Shown here in pieces: positions 1-6,005 of a stretch of DNA of 6,005 bases. The stretch's first letter is position 1. The number at the start of each line of letters is the position of its first letter. Origin of the DNA: Thermotogaceae bacterium (GTDB lineage: Bacteria > Thermotogota > Thermotogae > Thermotogales > Thermotogaceae); the NCBI GenBank assembly GCA_021161105.1, contig JAGHBG010000152.1, positions 1 to 6,005 on the forward strand, given 5' to 3'. The position numbers and the translations under genes are program-made. Below the pieces are notes generated by a model, which saw only the letters and a program-made list of their open reading frames with translations, did no database searches and was not told the origin of the DNA.

Positions 1-1
1 A

Positions 2-157
2 TACAACATATACAACAACACGTCAAATGCAGTAACGGCCGATGGTAACTACTGGGGAACAACGGATATAGACGAAGTAAAATCAAAACTTCATAACGTC
101 CAAGTTGAAAGCATCCTCACTCAACCACCAGAAGGTGTCGGTTTCACAGAGCAATAG
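2..157 (+). CDS. C-terminal end of a right-handed beta-helix repeat protein (partial)
   Basis: The window opens inside a reading frame that runs to the TAG at 155-157; the 5' end is outside. The 51 visible codons read YNIYNNTSNAVTADGNYWG, then TTDIDEVKSKLHNVQVESIL, then a polar tail TQPPEGVGFTEQ. The string 'N-x(n)-A-x-x-NYWG-T-T/D' is a recurrent final-coil signature of right-handed parallel beta-helix proteins of the NosD / pectate-lyase-like / DUF1565 type, which are usually exported and often bind or cleave polysaccharides. The helix 'IDEVKSKLHN' after NYWG is also typical of how these repeats end. The catalytic or binding part lies upstream, so no enzyme function can be given. It is followed 27 nt later by a strong terminator and so ends its transcription unit. 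There is no evident tie to the sugar operon at the right of the window. Confidence 0.75.
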   Translation, partial: YNIYNNTSNAVTADGNYWGTTDIDEVKSKLHNVQVESILTQPPEGVGFTEQ

Positions 158-184
158 CTAACCAGGCTGCATTAAAAATAGTTC

Positions 185-213
185 AAAGCTCCCCAGGTTC
201 CGGGGAGCTTTTT
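185..213 (+). terminator. Rho-independent terminator after the beta-helix gene
   Basis: A perfect 10-bp stem (AAAGCTCCCC at 185-194 paired with GGGGAGCTTT at 202-211) encloses a 7-nt loop (195-201) and runs into a T tract (209-213). It lies 27 nt after the stop codon at 157. The T run is stronger on the plus strand than the complementary run is on the minus strand, so it most likely serves the beta-helix gene. Confidence 0.9.
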
Positions 214-275
214 GATTGTTTTATTTAAATGTGGAAACAGATCATACAGTCATGATTTCAGGTCTGATTAAAATA

Positions 276-300
276 GGTTCTGTCAAGAAAATGCTGTAAA
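276..300. other. Possible relic insertion-sequence end in the gene-free stretch 214-373
   Basis: The stretch 214-373 has no convincing gene. Within it, GGTTCTGTCAAGAAAATGC (starting at 276) resembles the terminal inverted repeats of some IS elements that begin GGTTCTGT (IS6-like in style). No transposase and no matching opposite end (reverse complement ...TTGACAGAACC) was found in the window, so at most this is a scar. It sits between the terminator and the truncated start of the MFS pseudogene, which is where a deletion boundary would be expected. The IS assignment comes from memory of the motif only and is weak. Confidence 0.2.
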
Positions 301-373
301 AAGATCCCGCATCCCTCATAAGGAATCATCCTCCATATTAAGGTACCTTTTCCCAGTCAACCACTCCTCGTTT

Positions 374-1491
374 ATGTCTATCAGTATCATAACTGCTAAC
401 CTTATCAATGCTATTATGCTCATTTCTTTCAGAATTTTGCAGAGAATAGGAGGTTCTATGATATTTGGAACGGGTGTGACAATTCTCACATCTGTATTTC
501 CCCCAGGAGAGAGGGGTAAAGTTCTTGGAATAAATGTTGCAGCAACTTATTTGTGGTTGTCTCTTGGCCCATTTTTAGGAGGATTTTTGACTCAACATTT
601 TGGATGGAGAAGTATTTTTCTTGTGAATACATTTCCTGGCCTGGTAACAATAATCTTTGTTTTCTGGAAATTGAGAGGAGATTGGGCTGAGACAAAAGGA
701 AAAAGTTCGATTTTACAGGTAGCGTAATTTACAGCCTCTCGCTTGCAACAATTATGTACGGTTTTTCTCTGATACCACAGATATCGGGCTTGTGGCTGGT
801 GCTAGCGGGTGGCTTTATATTTTTGTTATTCGTGTGGTGGGAAATAAAAACAGAGAAGCCTGTTTTGGACATGAAACTTTTCATAAATAACAGAGTGTTT
901 GCTTTTTCTAATCTGGCGGCTCTGATCAATTATAGTGCAACTTTTGCTGTAGGTTTTCTTTTAAGCCTTTACCTTCAGTATATGAAAACGCTTGGCCCTC
1001 AGAGTGCTGGTTTGATTTTAGTTGCTCAGCCCATTATGATGGCCATTTTCTCACCATTTGCGGGCAGGCTTTCTGATAGATTCGAGCCAAGAGTAATTGC
1101 CTCGGCAGGTATGGCATTAACAGCCGTAAGTCTTTCACTCTTTATTTTTTTAAATGAGAAAACAGGTTTGGAGTATATTATAGCCAGTTTAATTCTTCTT
1201 GGTTTTGGACTTGCTCTTTTCTCGTCACCCAACGCGAATGCAGTGATGAGTTCTGTTGAAAGGAAATTTTATGGAGTGGCGTCGGCAATGCTTGCAACAA
1301 TGAGACTAGTTGGACAGATGCTCAGCATGGGTATAACAATGATGATATTTGCAATATATATTGGAAAAGTGCAAATTACTCCTCAATACTTTTCACTCTT
1401 TTTAACCAGTCTGAGAATATCATTCATCATATTTGCTGTTTTATGTTTCGGAGGCATATTTGCATCACTTGCAAGAGGCAAGGTTAGATAA
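374..1491 (+). pseudogene. Truncated and frameshifted DHA2-type MFS transporter
   Basis: Two consecutive reading frames encode one major facilitator protein of the 14-TM drug:H+ antiporter (DHA2, EmrB/QacA-like) class. The first (374-727, 117 aa) covers 'RILQRIGGSMIFG', 'SVFPPGERGKVLGINVA' and the antiporter motif C region 'LSLGPFLGG', followed by 'GWRSIFLVN', about TM4-TM6. The second frame continues as KKFDFTGSVIYSLSLATIMYG from about 700 to the TAA at 1489-1491, supplying about TM7-TM14, including a motif-A-like 'GRLSDRFEPR'. Restoring one A in the A run 700-704 joins the frames exactly, giving 372 codons from 374. Full-length relatives are roughly 460-480 aa, so the first ~90-100 residues (TM1-TM3 and the first motif A) are missing. 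No Shine-Dalgarno sequence precedes the ATG at 374. The parent would have been an inner-membrane exporter; this copy is probably non-functional. A sequencing error could explain the frameshift but not the missing N-terminus. Confidence 0.85.
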
Positions 1492-1551
1492 AAATATTTA
1501 GCGCCAAATGAAGTTTCTGCTTTGTTTTGGGGATTAATATACCCGAACAAC

Positions 1552-1648
1552 AGGCGGATATACAAGGTGCTACCGCTTACCTGAATTTATATCTTATCGG
1601 GACATTACCCGTCATTCACACTGATAGCAGCACTCTGTACATCCGCCT
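1552..1648. repeat. 97-bp nested inverted-repeat element in a convergent intergenic region
   Basis: Two 20-bp arms (1552-1571 and 1629-1648) are inverted copies matching at 17 of 20 positions. Read as minus-strand RNA, two of the three differences become G-U pairs, leaving one A-C mismatch. As plus-strand RNA there are two mismatches and one G-U. Inside lie two further nested complements: TGAAT 1582-1586 with ATTCA 1614-1618, and CGGG 1598-1601 with CCCG 1608-1611 around a 6-nt loop. No T tract follows either strand, so it is not a standard terminator. It lies between the MFS pseudogene end (1491) and the operon end (1719). The rest of 1492-1718 holds no convincing gene. It could be a small non-autonomous (MITE/REP-like) element or a structured RNA; no clear target-site duplication abuts the arms. 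Confidence 0.65.
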
Positions 1649-1718
1649 TACGAATTTCTAAGGAAAGATTAATAGAGGAGCTATAAAAAATTTTTAACCA
1701 CCTTCATTGAGAGATATC

Positions 1719-2552
1719 TTATCCCTTGAGCCCAGTGAGTGCTATTCCCTTTATGAAATATCTCTGGGCGAACAGGAAGAACGCAATTATGGGTAGTATG
1801 ACTATACACGAACCTGCCATCTGTATTCCCAGGTTTTCACCATACTGACCGGCAAGTACTGAAACAGAGACGGGCAGAGTGTACATACTTTCATCCTGTG
1901 CAATGATCAATGGCCAGAGGAAAGAATTCCATGAACCTGTAAATGTAAAGATAGCTATTGTTGTGAGTGCAGGTTTTGAAAGAGGGAGAATTATCCGAAA
2001 GTATATAAAACTCTCTTTAGCACCATCCATCCTGGCTGCCTCGATCAGTTCATTCGGTATGGTCGTTATGAATTGCCTCATGAAAAATATGTTAAAAGCA
2101 CTTGCCACTCCTGGAAGAATCAATCCAGCATAAGTGTTCAAAAGACCAAGTTGTCTCAAAAGCAGGAAGACGGGAATCATGGTCATCTGCCCTGGAACCA
2201 TGAGGGTTGCCAGTATAAGAAAGAACACCTTGTCTCTACCTTTGAATCTGAACTTTGCAAAGGCATAACCTGCCATAGAGGAAATTAATAGCGAAAGGAA
2301 GGTGATAGAAGAGGCAACTATGACTGTGTTCATAAAGGGACGCCCAAAATTAATAGAAGAGAAAAGCTCTTTGTAATTTCCTATAGTTGGTTCTTCTGGT
2401 ATCCAGCGTGGTGGAAGCACGAAAATTTCCGCGGGTGTTTTGAATGATGTGGAAATCATCCATAAGAATGGAAGTATCATGGCAGCTGCCATAACAAATA
2501 GAAATCCGTGAACTGTTACTTCTTGCAATAGTGAGGTTCTTCTTTTTCTCAT
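1719..2552 (-). CDS. CUT1 ABC sugar transporter permease, MalG-type
   Basis: Inner-membrane subunit of a carbohydrate-uptake ABC importer (binding-protein-dependent transport family, BPD_transp_1), 277 aa, a normal length for MalG-like proteins. It has a short basic N-terminus (MRKRR) and about six hydrophobic segments: residues ~14-34, 75-98, 108-130, 138-160, 195-215 and 245-265. It also has the family features 'SFKTPAEIF' after TM1, 'GYAFAKFRFKGRD', and the cytoplasmic EAA loop 'IEAARMDGA...ILPLSKPAL' (residues 170-195), which docks the ATPase. The C-terminus 'RYFIKGIALTGLKG' is characteristic of MalG-type subunits. Its ATG lies 12 nt after the upstream permease stop with a GAGGTGA ribosome site overlapping that stop, so the two are probably translationally coupled. 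It is the last gene of the operon visible here; no ATPase gene follows. Substrate is not readable from the permease. Confidence 0.95.
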   Translation of the reverse strand: MRKRRTSLLQEVTVHGFLFVMAAAMILPFLWMISTSFKTPAEIFVLPPRWIPEEPTIGNYKELFSSINFGRPFMNTVIVASSITFLSLLISSMAGYAFAKFRFKGRDKVFFLILATLMVPGQMTMIPVFLLLRQLGLLNTYAGLILPGVASAFNIFFMRQFITTIPNELIEAARMDGAKESFIYFRIILPLSKPALTTIAIFTFTGSWNSFLWPLIIAQDESMYTLPVSVSVLAGQYGENLGIQMAGSCIVILPIIAFFLFAQRYFIKGIALTGLKG

Positions 2553-2557
2553 TCTTT

Positions 2558-2565
2558 ATCACCTC
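2558..2565 (-). promoter_or_regulatory. Ribosome binding site of the MalG-type permease, overlapping the upstream stop
   Basis: On the minus strand GAGGTGAT starts on the last base of the preceding TAG stop (2565-2567) and ends 5 nt before the ATG at 2552. This supports that start and suggests ribosomes terminating on the first permease reinitiate on the second. Confidence 0.75.
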
Positions 2566-3437
2566 TATTCCTGTTCGGCAAGTTTGAGTCTTAACAATGT
2601 AAGTGCAGAGATCATCAAGAAGAGAACCACTGCAATAGAAGAAGCGTAACCCAGTTTAAAGAATTTGAATCCCTGTCTGTACAGATAAAGGACTATTGAA
2701 AGTGTTGAATTTAAGGGTCCTCCCTGTGTCAGCATGTACGGTTCTTCAAATAGTTGCAGGTAACCTATTATCATCATTGTGGTCACAAAAACCATGGTTG
2801 GTTTAAGCATGGGGAGGGTTATGTACCAGAATCTTTGCCAGGATGTAGCACCATCGAGTTCTGCTGCTTCATAGAGAAAATCAGGAATATTCTGTAACCC
2901 TGCCAGAAACAGGATTGTGTTGTACCCTACTGCTTTCCATACAACAAGCATGATAACGGCGGGCATAGCCCATTTGGGATCTCCCAGCCAGTTTGGACCT
3001 TTAATACCAAATAGGCTTAAGAACCAGTTGATTAGCCCGTAGCCTGGATTTAGAAGCCATGACCAAACTATGGCTATTGCTACCGTGTTGGTAACAAAAG
3101 GTAGAAAGAAGCTTGTTCTGAAAAAACTCTTGAACATAGTCTGTTCTCTGTTTAAAAGTACTGCACATGTGAGAGATAAAGCTACAGTTACTGGCATTGC
3201 TACAACGAGACAGTAAAAAGTATTTATAAGCGCTTTCCAGAAAAGTTCGTCCTTGAAAAGTTCAACGAAGTTTTGCAGTCCAACGAACCTTGCTCGGCTC
3301 CAGTCTGTCATTGCGAAAACATTGAAGTCAGTAAGACTGAGATAAAAGGACGCAAAAATGGGAATTATCAAAAAGATCATAAGGAGTATAAGCGCTGGTC
3401 CAATAAAAGTCAGAACCCAAACCCAATTTGTTTTCAT
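2565..3437 (-). CDS. CUT1 ABC sugar transporter permease, MalF/UgpA-type
   Basis: First membrane subunit of the importer, 290 aa, usual for the short MalF-like (UgpA/LacF) permeases that lack the extra periplasmic domain of E. coli MalF. TM1 is at residues ~8-32 ('LTFIGPALILLMIFLIIPIF'), followed by 'SLTDFNVF' and 'FVGLQNFVELF', classic family strings. Further segments lie at ~70-95, 108-130, 158-180, 215-232 and 262-284. The EAA loop reads 'YEAAELDGATSW' and continues to 'ITLPMLKP' (residues 189-213). 'LTQGGPLNSTLSIVLYLYRQGF' (residues 236-257) is also typical. It pairs with the MalG-type subunit directly downstream. The gap from the upstream binding-protein gene is 57 nt and contains a terminator-like hairpin. 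The ATG at 3437 is supported by GGAGG 8 nt upstream. Confidence 0.95.
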   Translation of the reverse strand: MKTNWVWVLTFIGPALILLMIFLIIPIFASFYLSLTDFNVFAMTDWSRARFVGLQNFVELFKDELFWKALINTFYCLVVAMPVTVALSLTCAVLLNREQTMFKSFFRTSFFLPFVTNTVAIAIVWSWLLNPGYGLINWFLSLFGIKGPNWLGDPKWAMPAVIMLVVWKAVGYNTILFLAGLQNIPDFLYEAAELDGATSWQRFWYITLPMLKPTMVFVTTMMIIGYLQLFEEPYMLTQGGPLNSTLSIVLYLYRQGFKFFKLGYASSIAVVLFLMISALTLLRLKLAEQE

Positions 3438-3443
3438 TGCTTT

Positions 3444-3452
3444 CTCCTCCCC
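3444..3452 (-). promoter_or_regulatory. Ribosome binding site of the MalF-type permease
   Basis: The minus-strand sequence GGGGAGGAG holds GGAGG (3450-3446), 8 nt before the ATG at 3437. It lies only a few bases after the U tract of the intergenic hairpin, so read-through transcripts keep a free ribosome site. Confidence 0.8.
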
Positions 3453-3455
3453 AGT

Positions 3456-3482
3456 AAAAGGAGAGCCCCGGTGGGGCTCCCC
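3456..3482 (-). terminator. Intra-operon terminator-like hairpin (attenuator) after the binding-protein gene
   Basis: In minus-strand RNA, GGGGAGCCCC (3482-3473) pairs with GGGGCUCUCC (3469-3460) over 10 bp with one G-U pair, closing a 3-nt ACC loop, and is followed at once by UUUU (3459-3456). It lies 12 nt after the binding-protein stop and before the permease ribosome site. The short U tract suggests partial termination. Such hairpins after CUT1 binding-protein genes are known to give excess binding protein over permease and can also protect the upstream mRNA end. Confidence 0.85.
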
Positions 3483-3494
3483 GATACTTTCTGA

Positions 3495-4694
3495 TTATTT
3501 AACGATCTTTTCGATATCTTTTTTCAGAAGTTCTGCAGCTTTTTGTGGGGTTCTCTTTTTGTAAATAACCTCTTCCACCCTTCTTGATATTGCGTTTGCA
3601 ATTTCTTCCCACTGTGGAATGTTGGGTGGTGACTTGGCATCTTTAAGTTGTTCTCCTAAGACCTTCATTACTGGATCGATTGCCAGAGCAGGGTACTCCC
3701 ACACTGATTTAACTGCTGGCAATGAACCAACAATTTTGTACCATTCCAGCTGGTTTTCTGGTTTGGTCATGAACTCTATGAACTTCCATGCAAGATCCTT
3801 GTTCTTTGAAGTATTGAAAATCACCCAGTTGGAGCCTCCCACAAAGGAAGTTCTGGCTTTCTTCCTGGGCATCAGGGCTACTGACCATTTTCCTTTTATT
3901 TCTGGAGTTTGCTGGTCAATCATGCTTACCATCCATGGACCTGAGAAGAATATAGGAACAGCTCCTGATGCGAAGTCCTGGAACAGATTTCCTCCTCCTA
4001 TAGGTGCCAGTCCTTCCCAGAAGAAGCGTGCATAATATTCAATGGCTTCGACGAACTCTGGATCGGTCACTCTGACCTTTTCTTTTTCATCGAATATCCT
4101 TCCGCCAGCCTGCCATGCAAAAGGCATGAATTCGTTTCCAAATACACCTGTATAGAGCAATGAAACGCCATACATATTCTCTCCCCGGGCGGCGAGCTTC
4201 TTGGCAGCATCGTAGAGTTCTTCCCATGTCTGTGGTGCATGATCATATCCCACTTCTTTCAAAACATCTGTTCTGTAAAACATCACCCTGACATCCACAT
4301 ACCATGGAATACCGTAAACTCCTCCGTGGAGCTTTACTGTCTGCCAGGAACCCTCAAAAAAGAGATCTTCGCTTATGAAAGAATTGCGCATGTATGAGCT
4401 GAGCTCTTCAAAAACCCCCATAGCGCCAAAGGGAGCCATCCATGTTGTTCCCATCTGTGCTAAATCGGGAAGCTGCATCCCTGCAATACCTGTGAGTATC
4501 TTGTCGTATGCAGCTGACCACGGTATAGCCTGGACTTCTACTTTCACACCTGGATTTTCTTTCATGAACTTTTCTACCATTATGCTGAGATTTTTAGCTT
4601 CTTCCCCCATAGCCCAAATCTTAAGAGTTCTTTCAGCAAAAGAGAAAGTTACCAGCGCAAAAACCAAAAGAATTATCAGAAGGCTTCTTTTCAT
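3495..4694 (-). CDS. CUT1 ABC transporter extracellular sugar-binding protein
   Basis: Solute receptor of the importer, 399 aa, normal for family 1 extracellular solute-binding proteins (SBP_bac_1/SBP_bac_8). The N-terminus MKRSLLIILLVFALVTFSFA-ER is a Sec signal peptide with probable cleavage after A20. There is no lipobox cysteine, so the protein is probably soluble in the periplasm under the toga rather than a lipoprotein. Family landmarks include 'LKIWAMG' (mature start), 'FMKENPGVKVEVQAIPW', 'LPDLAQMGTTWMAPFGA', 'GVYGIPWYVDVRVMFYRTDVLKEVGY', 'FASGAVPIFFSGPWMVSMI', 'FVGGSNWVIFNTSKNKDLAWKFIEFM' and a helical basic C-terminus. Many tryptophans and tyrosines fit stacking on sugar rings. It starts 15 nt after the hydrolase stop, behind a near-ideal AGGAGGTGA. 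Its neighbour suggests it binds oligosaccharides released by that hydrolase; the exact sugar is unknown. Confidence 0.95.
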   Translation of the reverse strand: MKRSLLIILLVFALVTFSFAERTLKIWAMGEEAKNLSIMVEKFMKENPGVKVEVQAIPWSAAYDKILTGIAGMQLPDLAQMGTTWMAPFGAMGVFEELSSYMRNSFISEDLFFEGSWQTVKLHGGVYGIPWYVDVRVMFYRTDVLKEVGYDHAPQTWEELYDAAKKLAARGENMYGVSLLYTGVFGNEFMPFAWQAGGRIFDEKEKVRVTDPEFVEAIEYYARFFWEGLAPIGGGNLFQDFASGAVPIFFSGPWMVSMIDQQTPEIKGKWSVALMPRKKARTSFVGGSNWVIFNTSKNKDLAWKFIEFMTKPENQLEWYKIVGSLPAVKSVWEYPALAIDPVMKVLGEQLKDAKSPPNIPQWEEIANAISRRVEEVIYKKRTPQKAAELLKKDIEKIVK

Positions 4695-4700
4695 ATTTAT

Positions 4701-4709
4701 TCACCTCCT
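4701..4709 (-). promoter_or_regulatory. Strong ribosome binding site of the sugar-binding protein
   Basis: Minus-strand AGGAGGTGA directly follows the hydrolase TAA and is fully complementary to the usual 16S rRNA 3' end. The GGAGG core ends 9 nt before the ATG at 4694. It is the best ribosome site in the operon, consistent with high binding-protein output. Confidence 0.85.
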
Positions 4710-6005
4710 TTACTCGCTGAACCTTATGGTTCCCCAGCTTTCTGGTCGAGCCCAAATATCGGCTACAGGTATCCAGGAAAGAATGTTTTCACGGACATAT
4801 TCACCGGGTTTGGCGTTCTTCTTGTTGGAGTTGTGAATGGTATGACAGAATCCTATCTCCAGCCCTTCTTTTGGCGTGATACCTAAATATTTAAATGGTA
4901 TTGCTACTTCAACAATGTATCCATTATCAGTTCTAGAAGAAGCTATTTTTACTTCTGGAGCTACTTTCGAAATAGGTCCGGGGTTAGCATCTTCATGACG
5001 GACAGCCTGTACATTTCCTTCTATGTCGAATGGGAGTACAGCCAATTTGAAGATACCGGCTTCGGGATTGGCTCTTGATGGATCCAGATAGAATTCAATG
5101 GAATCCGTTCTATAAAATGCTCCAAGATCGCCAGGTTCGATGTTCACGACCACATATTCATCAAATACTCGAGCTGCAAGGTAAAGATTTTCGTCGTCCC
5201 AGGCGACATAGAAATGACTGTGGAGTATCTGAGACCTTTTGTCAACAGGTTTTATGCCTGGTACCCGTACGTTCATGTCTTCATCTACTACATTGTATGG
5301 TACATCTTTCCAGTCATTCAGATTGCCATCCACTGCTATCTTTTCTACTTTTGGTGCAATGACAACTTTTTCTTCGGATGGGCTGGATAACATTTCTTGA
5401 TATTTCTGCTGATACCAGGGTGTAACTGCGTAATCTGCAACCTTATTGACAAAACCGATCCTGTCGAGAGCTTTCTGGATGTATTCGTTCTTCATGAAGT
5501 ATTTCCACACGAATTCTGTTCTGTAGTTTTCAATCATAAGCAGAATGTCACCCTGATCTATTCCTATGTGTTGATCTGAGAACCAGTTAGCATCTACATT
5601 GAATCCACTGGTGAATCCATATTTACTCCAGACCAGTGGTCCGTACTTTTTCAAAATTCCTTTCAGTGCTTTAATAGAAAGATCCGGAGTGAAGACTATG
5701 GAAGAAATGGAACTGTATGGAGCAACTGTACCATCGTGATTTCCTTCGGATGCACCGTAGTGTTTGTAGCCAGCTGGTCCATCGCAAGCACTAAGGCCCC
5801 ATATATCAAAATCGTAAGTTCTGTACTTAAATCTGTTCATAACAGCGAAGAGGTAGTTGTATCTGGTGGCCACTTTAGCGTTGTTGAAATAATTGGCGTA
5901 CTTGTCTTCTTTGTTTCTAAAATCAACCCATATGTTGGGGTATTGATAGACAAAGAGAGATTCGGTTGGACAGGAGATGTAATTTTCATGGACTGGCCTG
6001 AGAAT
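4710..6005 (-). CDS. PF10091 'glycoamylase'/GH144-like glycoside hydrolase with C-terminal CBM9-like domain (5' end outside window)
   Basis: The frame is open from the right edge to the TAA at 4710-4712, giving 431 visible residues; the start and any signal peptide lie outside. A GTG at 5873 is internal, because the family match continues upstream ('ESLFVYQYPNIWVDFRNKED'). The first ~190 visible residues are the C-terminal half of a PF10091 domain: 'IWGLSACDGPAGYKHYG', 'DGTVAPYSSISSIVFTPDLSIKALK', 'LVWSKYGFTSGFN', 'NWFSDQHIGIDQGDILLMIENYRT' and 'ALDRIGF'. PF10091 proteins are often annotated glucoamylase; characterised relatives include GH144 endo-beta-1,2-glucanases. After a linker (~5440-5350) comes a CBM9-like beta-sandwich (~5345-4713): 'VDGNLNDW', 'YVAWDDENLYLAARVFD', 'TDSIEFYLDP', 'VEVAIPFKYLGI', 'WGTIRF'. 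It is the first visible gene of the transport operon. Domain assignment is firm; substrate is inferred, and catalytic residues were not assigned. Confidence 0.88.
   Translation of the reverse strand: MLRPVHENYISCPTESLFVYQYPNIWVDFRNKEDKYANYFNNAKVATRYNYLFAVMNRFKYRTYDFDIWGLSACDGPAGYKHYGASEGNHDGTVAPYSSISSIVFTPDLSIKALKGILKKYGPLVWSKYGFTSGFNVDANWFSDQHIGIDQGDILLMIENYRTEFVWKYFMKNEYIQKALDRIGFVNKVADYAVTPWYQQKYQEMLSSPSEEKVVIAPKVEKIAVDGNLNDWKDVPYNVVDEDMNVRVPGIKPVDKRSQILHSHFYVAWDDENLYLAARVFDEYVVVNIEPGDLGAFYRTDSIEFYLDPSRANPEAGIFKLAVLPFDIEGNVQAVRHEDANPGPISKVAPEVKIASSRTDNGYIVEVAIPFKYLGITPKEGLEIGFCHTIHNSNKKNAKPGEYVRENILSWIPVADIWARPESWGTIRFSE

Noticed and set aside
241..256. Short inverted repeat ATCAT-6-ATGAT, considered as an operator.
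   Set aside because: Five-base arms are expected by chance and no promoter or intact downstream gene accompanies them.
212..273. TTGATT (212-217) and TTAAAAT (267-273) considered as promoter elements for the MFS gene.
   Set aside because: They are ~50 bp apart, not 17, and no matching partner boxes were found at proper spacing.
242..329. Two overlapping minus-strand mini-ORFs (25 aa from 319, 23 aa from 329) near a GGAGG.
   Set aside because: They are very short, have no recognisable motif, lie in different frames over the IS-like tract, and the GGAGG spacing suits neither start well.
1383..1565. 60-aa minus-strand frame overlapping the MFS 3' end and the following intergenic region.
   Set aside because: No family motif, no ribosome site, and half of it is antisense to clear MFS coding sequence.
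1564..1580. Plus-strand AAGGTGCTACCGC resembles a T-box antiterminator core (GGTGGTACCGCG).
   Set aside because: The essential UGGN bulge is not preserved, no specifier stem or terminator follows, and the downstream gene is on the opposite strand; it is part of the inverted-repeat arm.
1684..1697. A-run followed by T-run (AAAAAATTTTT) just downstream of the operon stop, considered as an operon terminator.
   Set aside because: An A/T-only palindrome with no GC stem or loop is not a credible intrinsic terminator; the operon end remains unassigned.
3619..4035. 138-aa plus-strand open frame inside the sugar-binding protein gene.
   Set aside because: It is a shadow of a gene that matches its family end to end; the composition is not protein-like for any family I recognise.

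Overview
This window looks like chromosome from a member of the Thermotogota, probably a Kosmotoga-, Mesotoga- or Pseudothermotoga-like anaerobe. That is an inference from protein style: a CUT1 sugar-binding protein with a short non-lipoprotein signal peptide and a mature start 'RTLKIWAMGEE', moderate GC, and frequent AGA arginine codons. The genus cannot be fixed from the sequence.

Left part, plus strand. Bases 2-157 are the last 51 codons of a secreted-type right-handed beta-helix protein carrying the 'NYWGTTD' signature. A strong rho-independent terminator follows at 185-213. Bases 214-373 are non-coding and contain a short tract that resembles an insertion-sequence end. Bases 374-1491 are a decayed drug-efflux-type MFS transporter (DHA2, 14-TM class). 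It lacks its N-terminal ~90-100 residues and has a one-base deletion in an A run near 700-704 that splits the remainder into two frames.

Middle, 1492-1718. This is a convergent intergenic region. It holds a 97-bp nested inverted-repeat element (20-bp arms at 1552-1571 and 1629-1648) that no gene explains.

Right part, minus strand. Reading from the right edge, there is an apparent four-gene carbohydrate operon. It begins with the 3' part of a PF10091 'glycoamylase'/GH144-like glycoside hydrolase fused to a C-terminal CBM9-like domain (6005-4710, 5' end outside the window). Next come a CUT1 solute-binding protein (4694-3495), a MalF-type permease (3437-2565) and a MalG-type permease (2552-1719). 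Gaps are 15, 57 and 12 nt, each with a good Shine-Dalgarno sequence. The 57-nt gap contains a terminator-like hairpin, probably an attenuator that keeps binding-protein mRNA in excess over permease mRNA.

A working model is that the hydrolase cuts a glucan, possibly beta-1,2-glucan given the PF10091/GH144 relationship. The binding protein then captures the oligosaccharides and the two permeases import them, using an ATPase encoded elsewhere, as is common for CUT1 systems. The substrate is inference. I see no CRISPR array, tRNA, rRNA, intact transposase, or clear novel defence or mobile system. The least explained item is the inverted-repeat element at 1552-1648.
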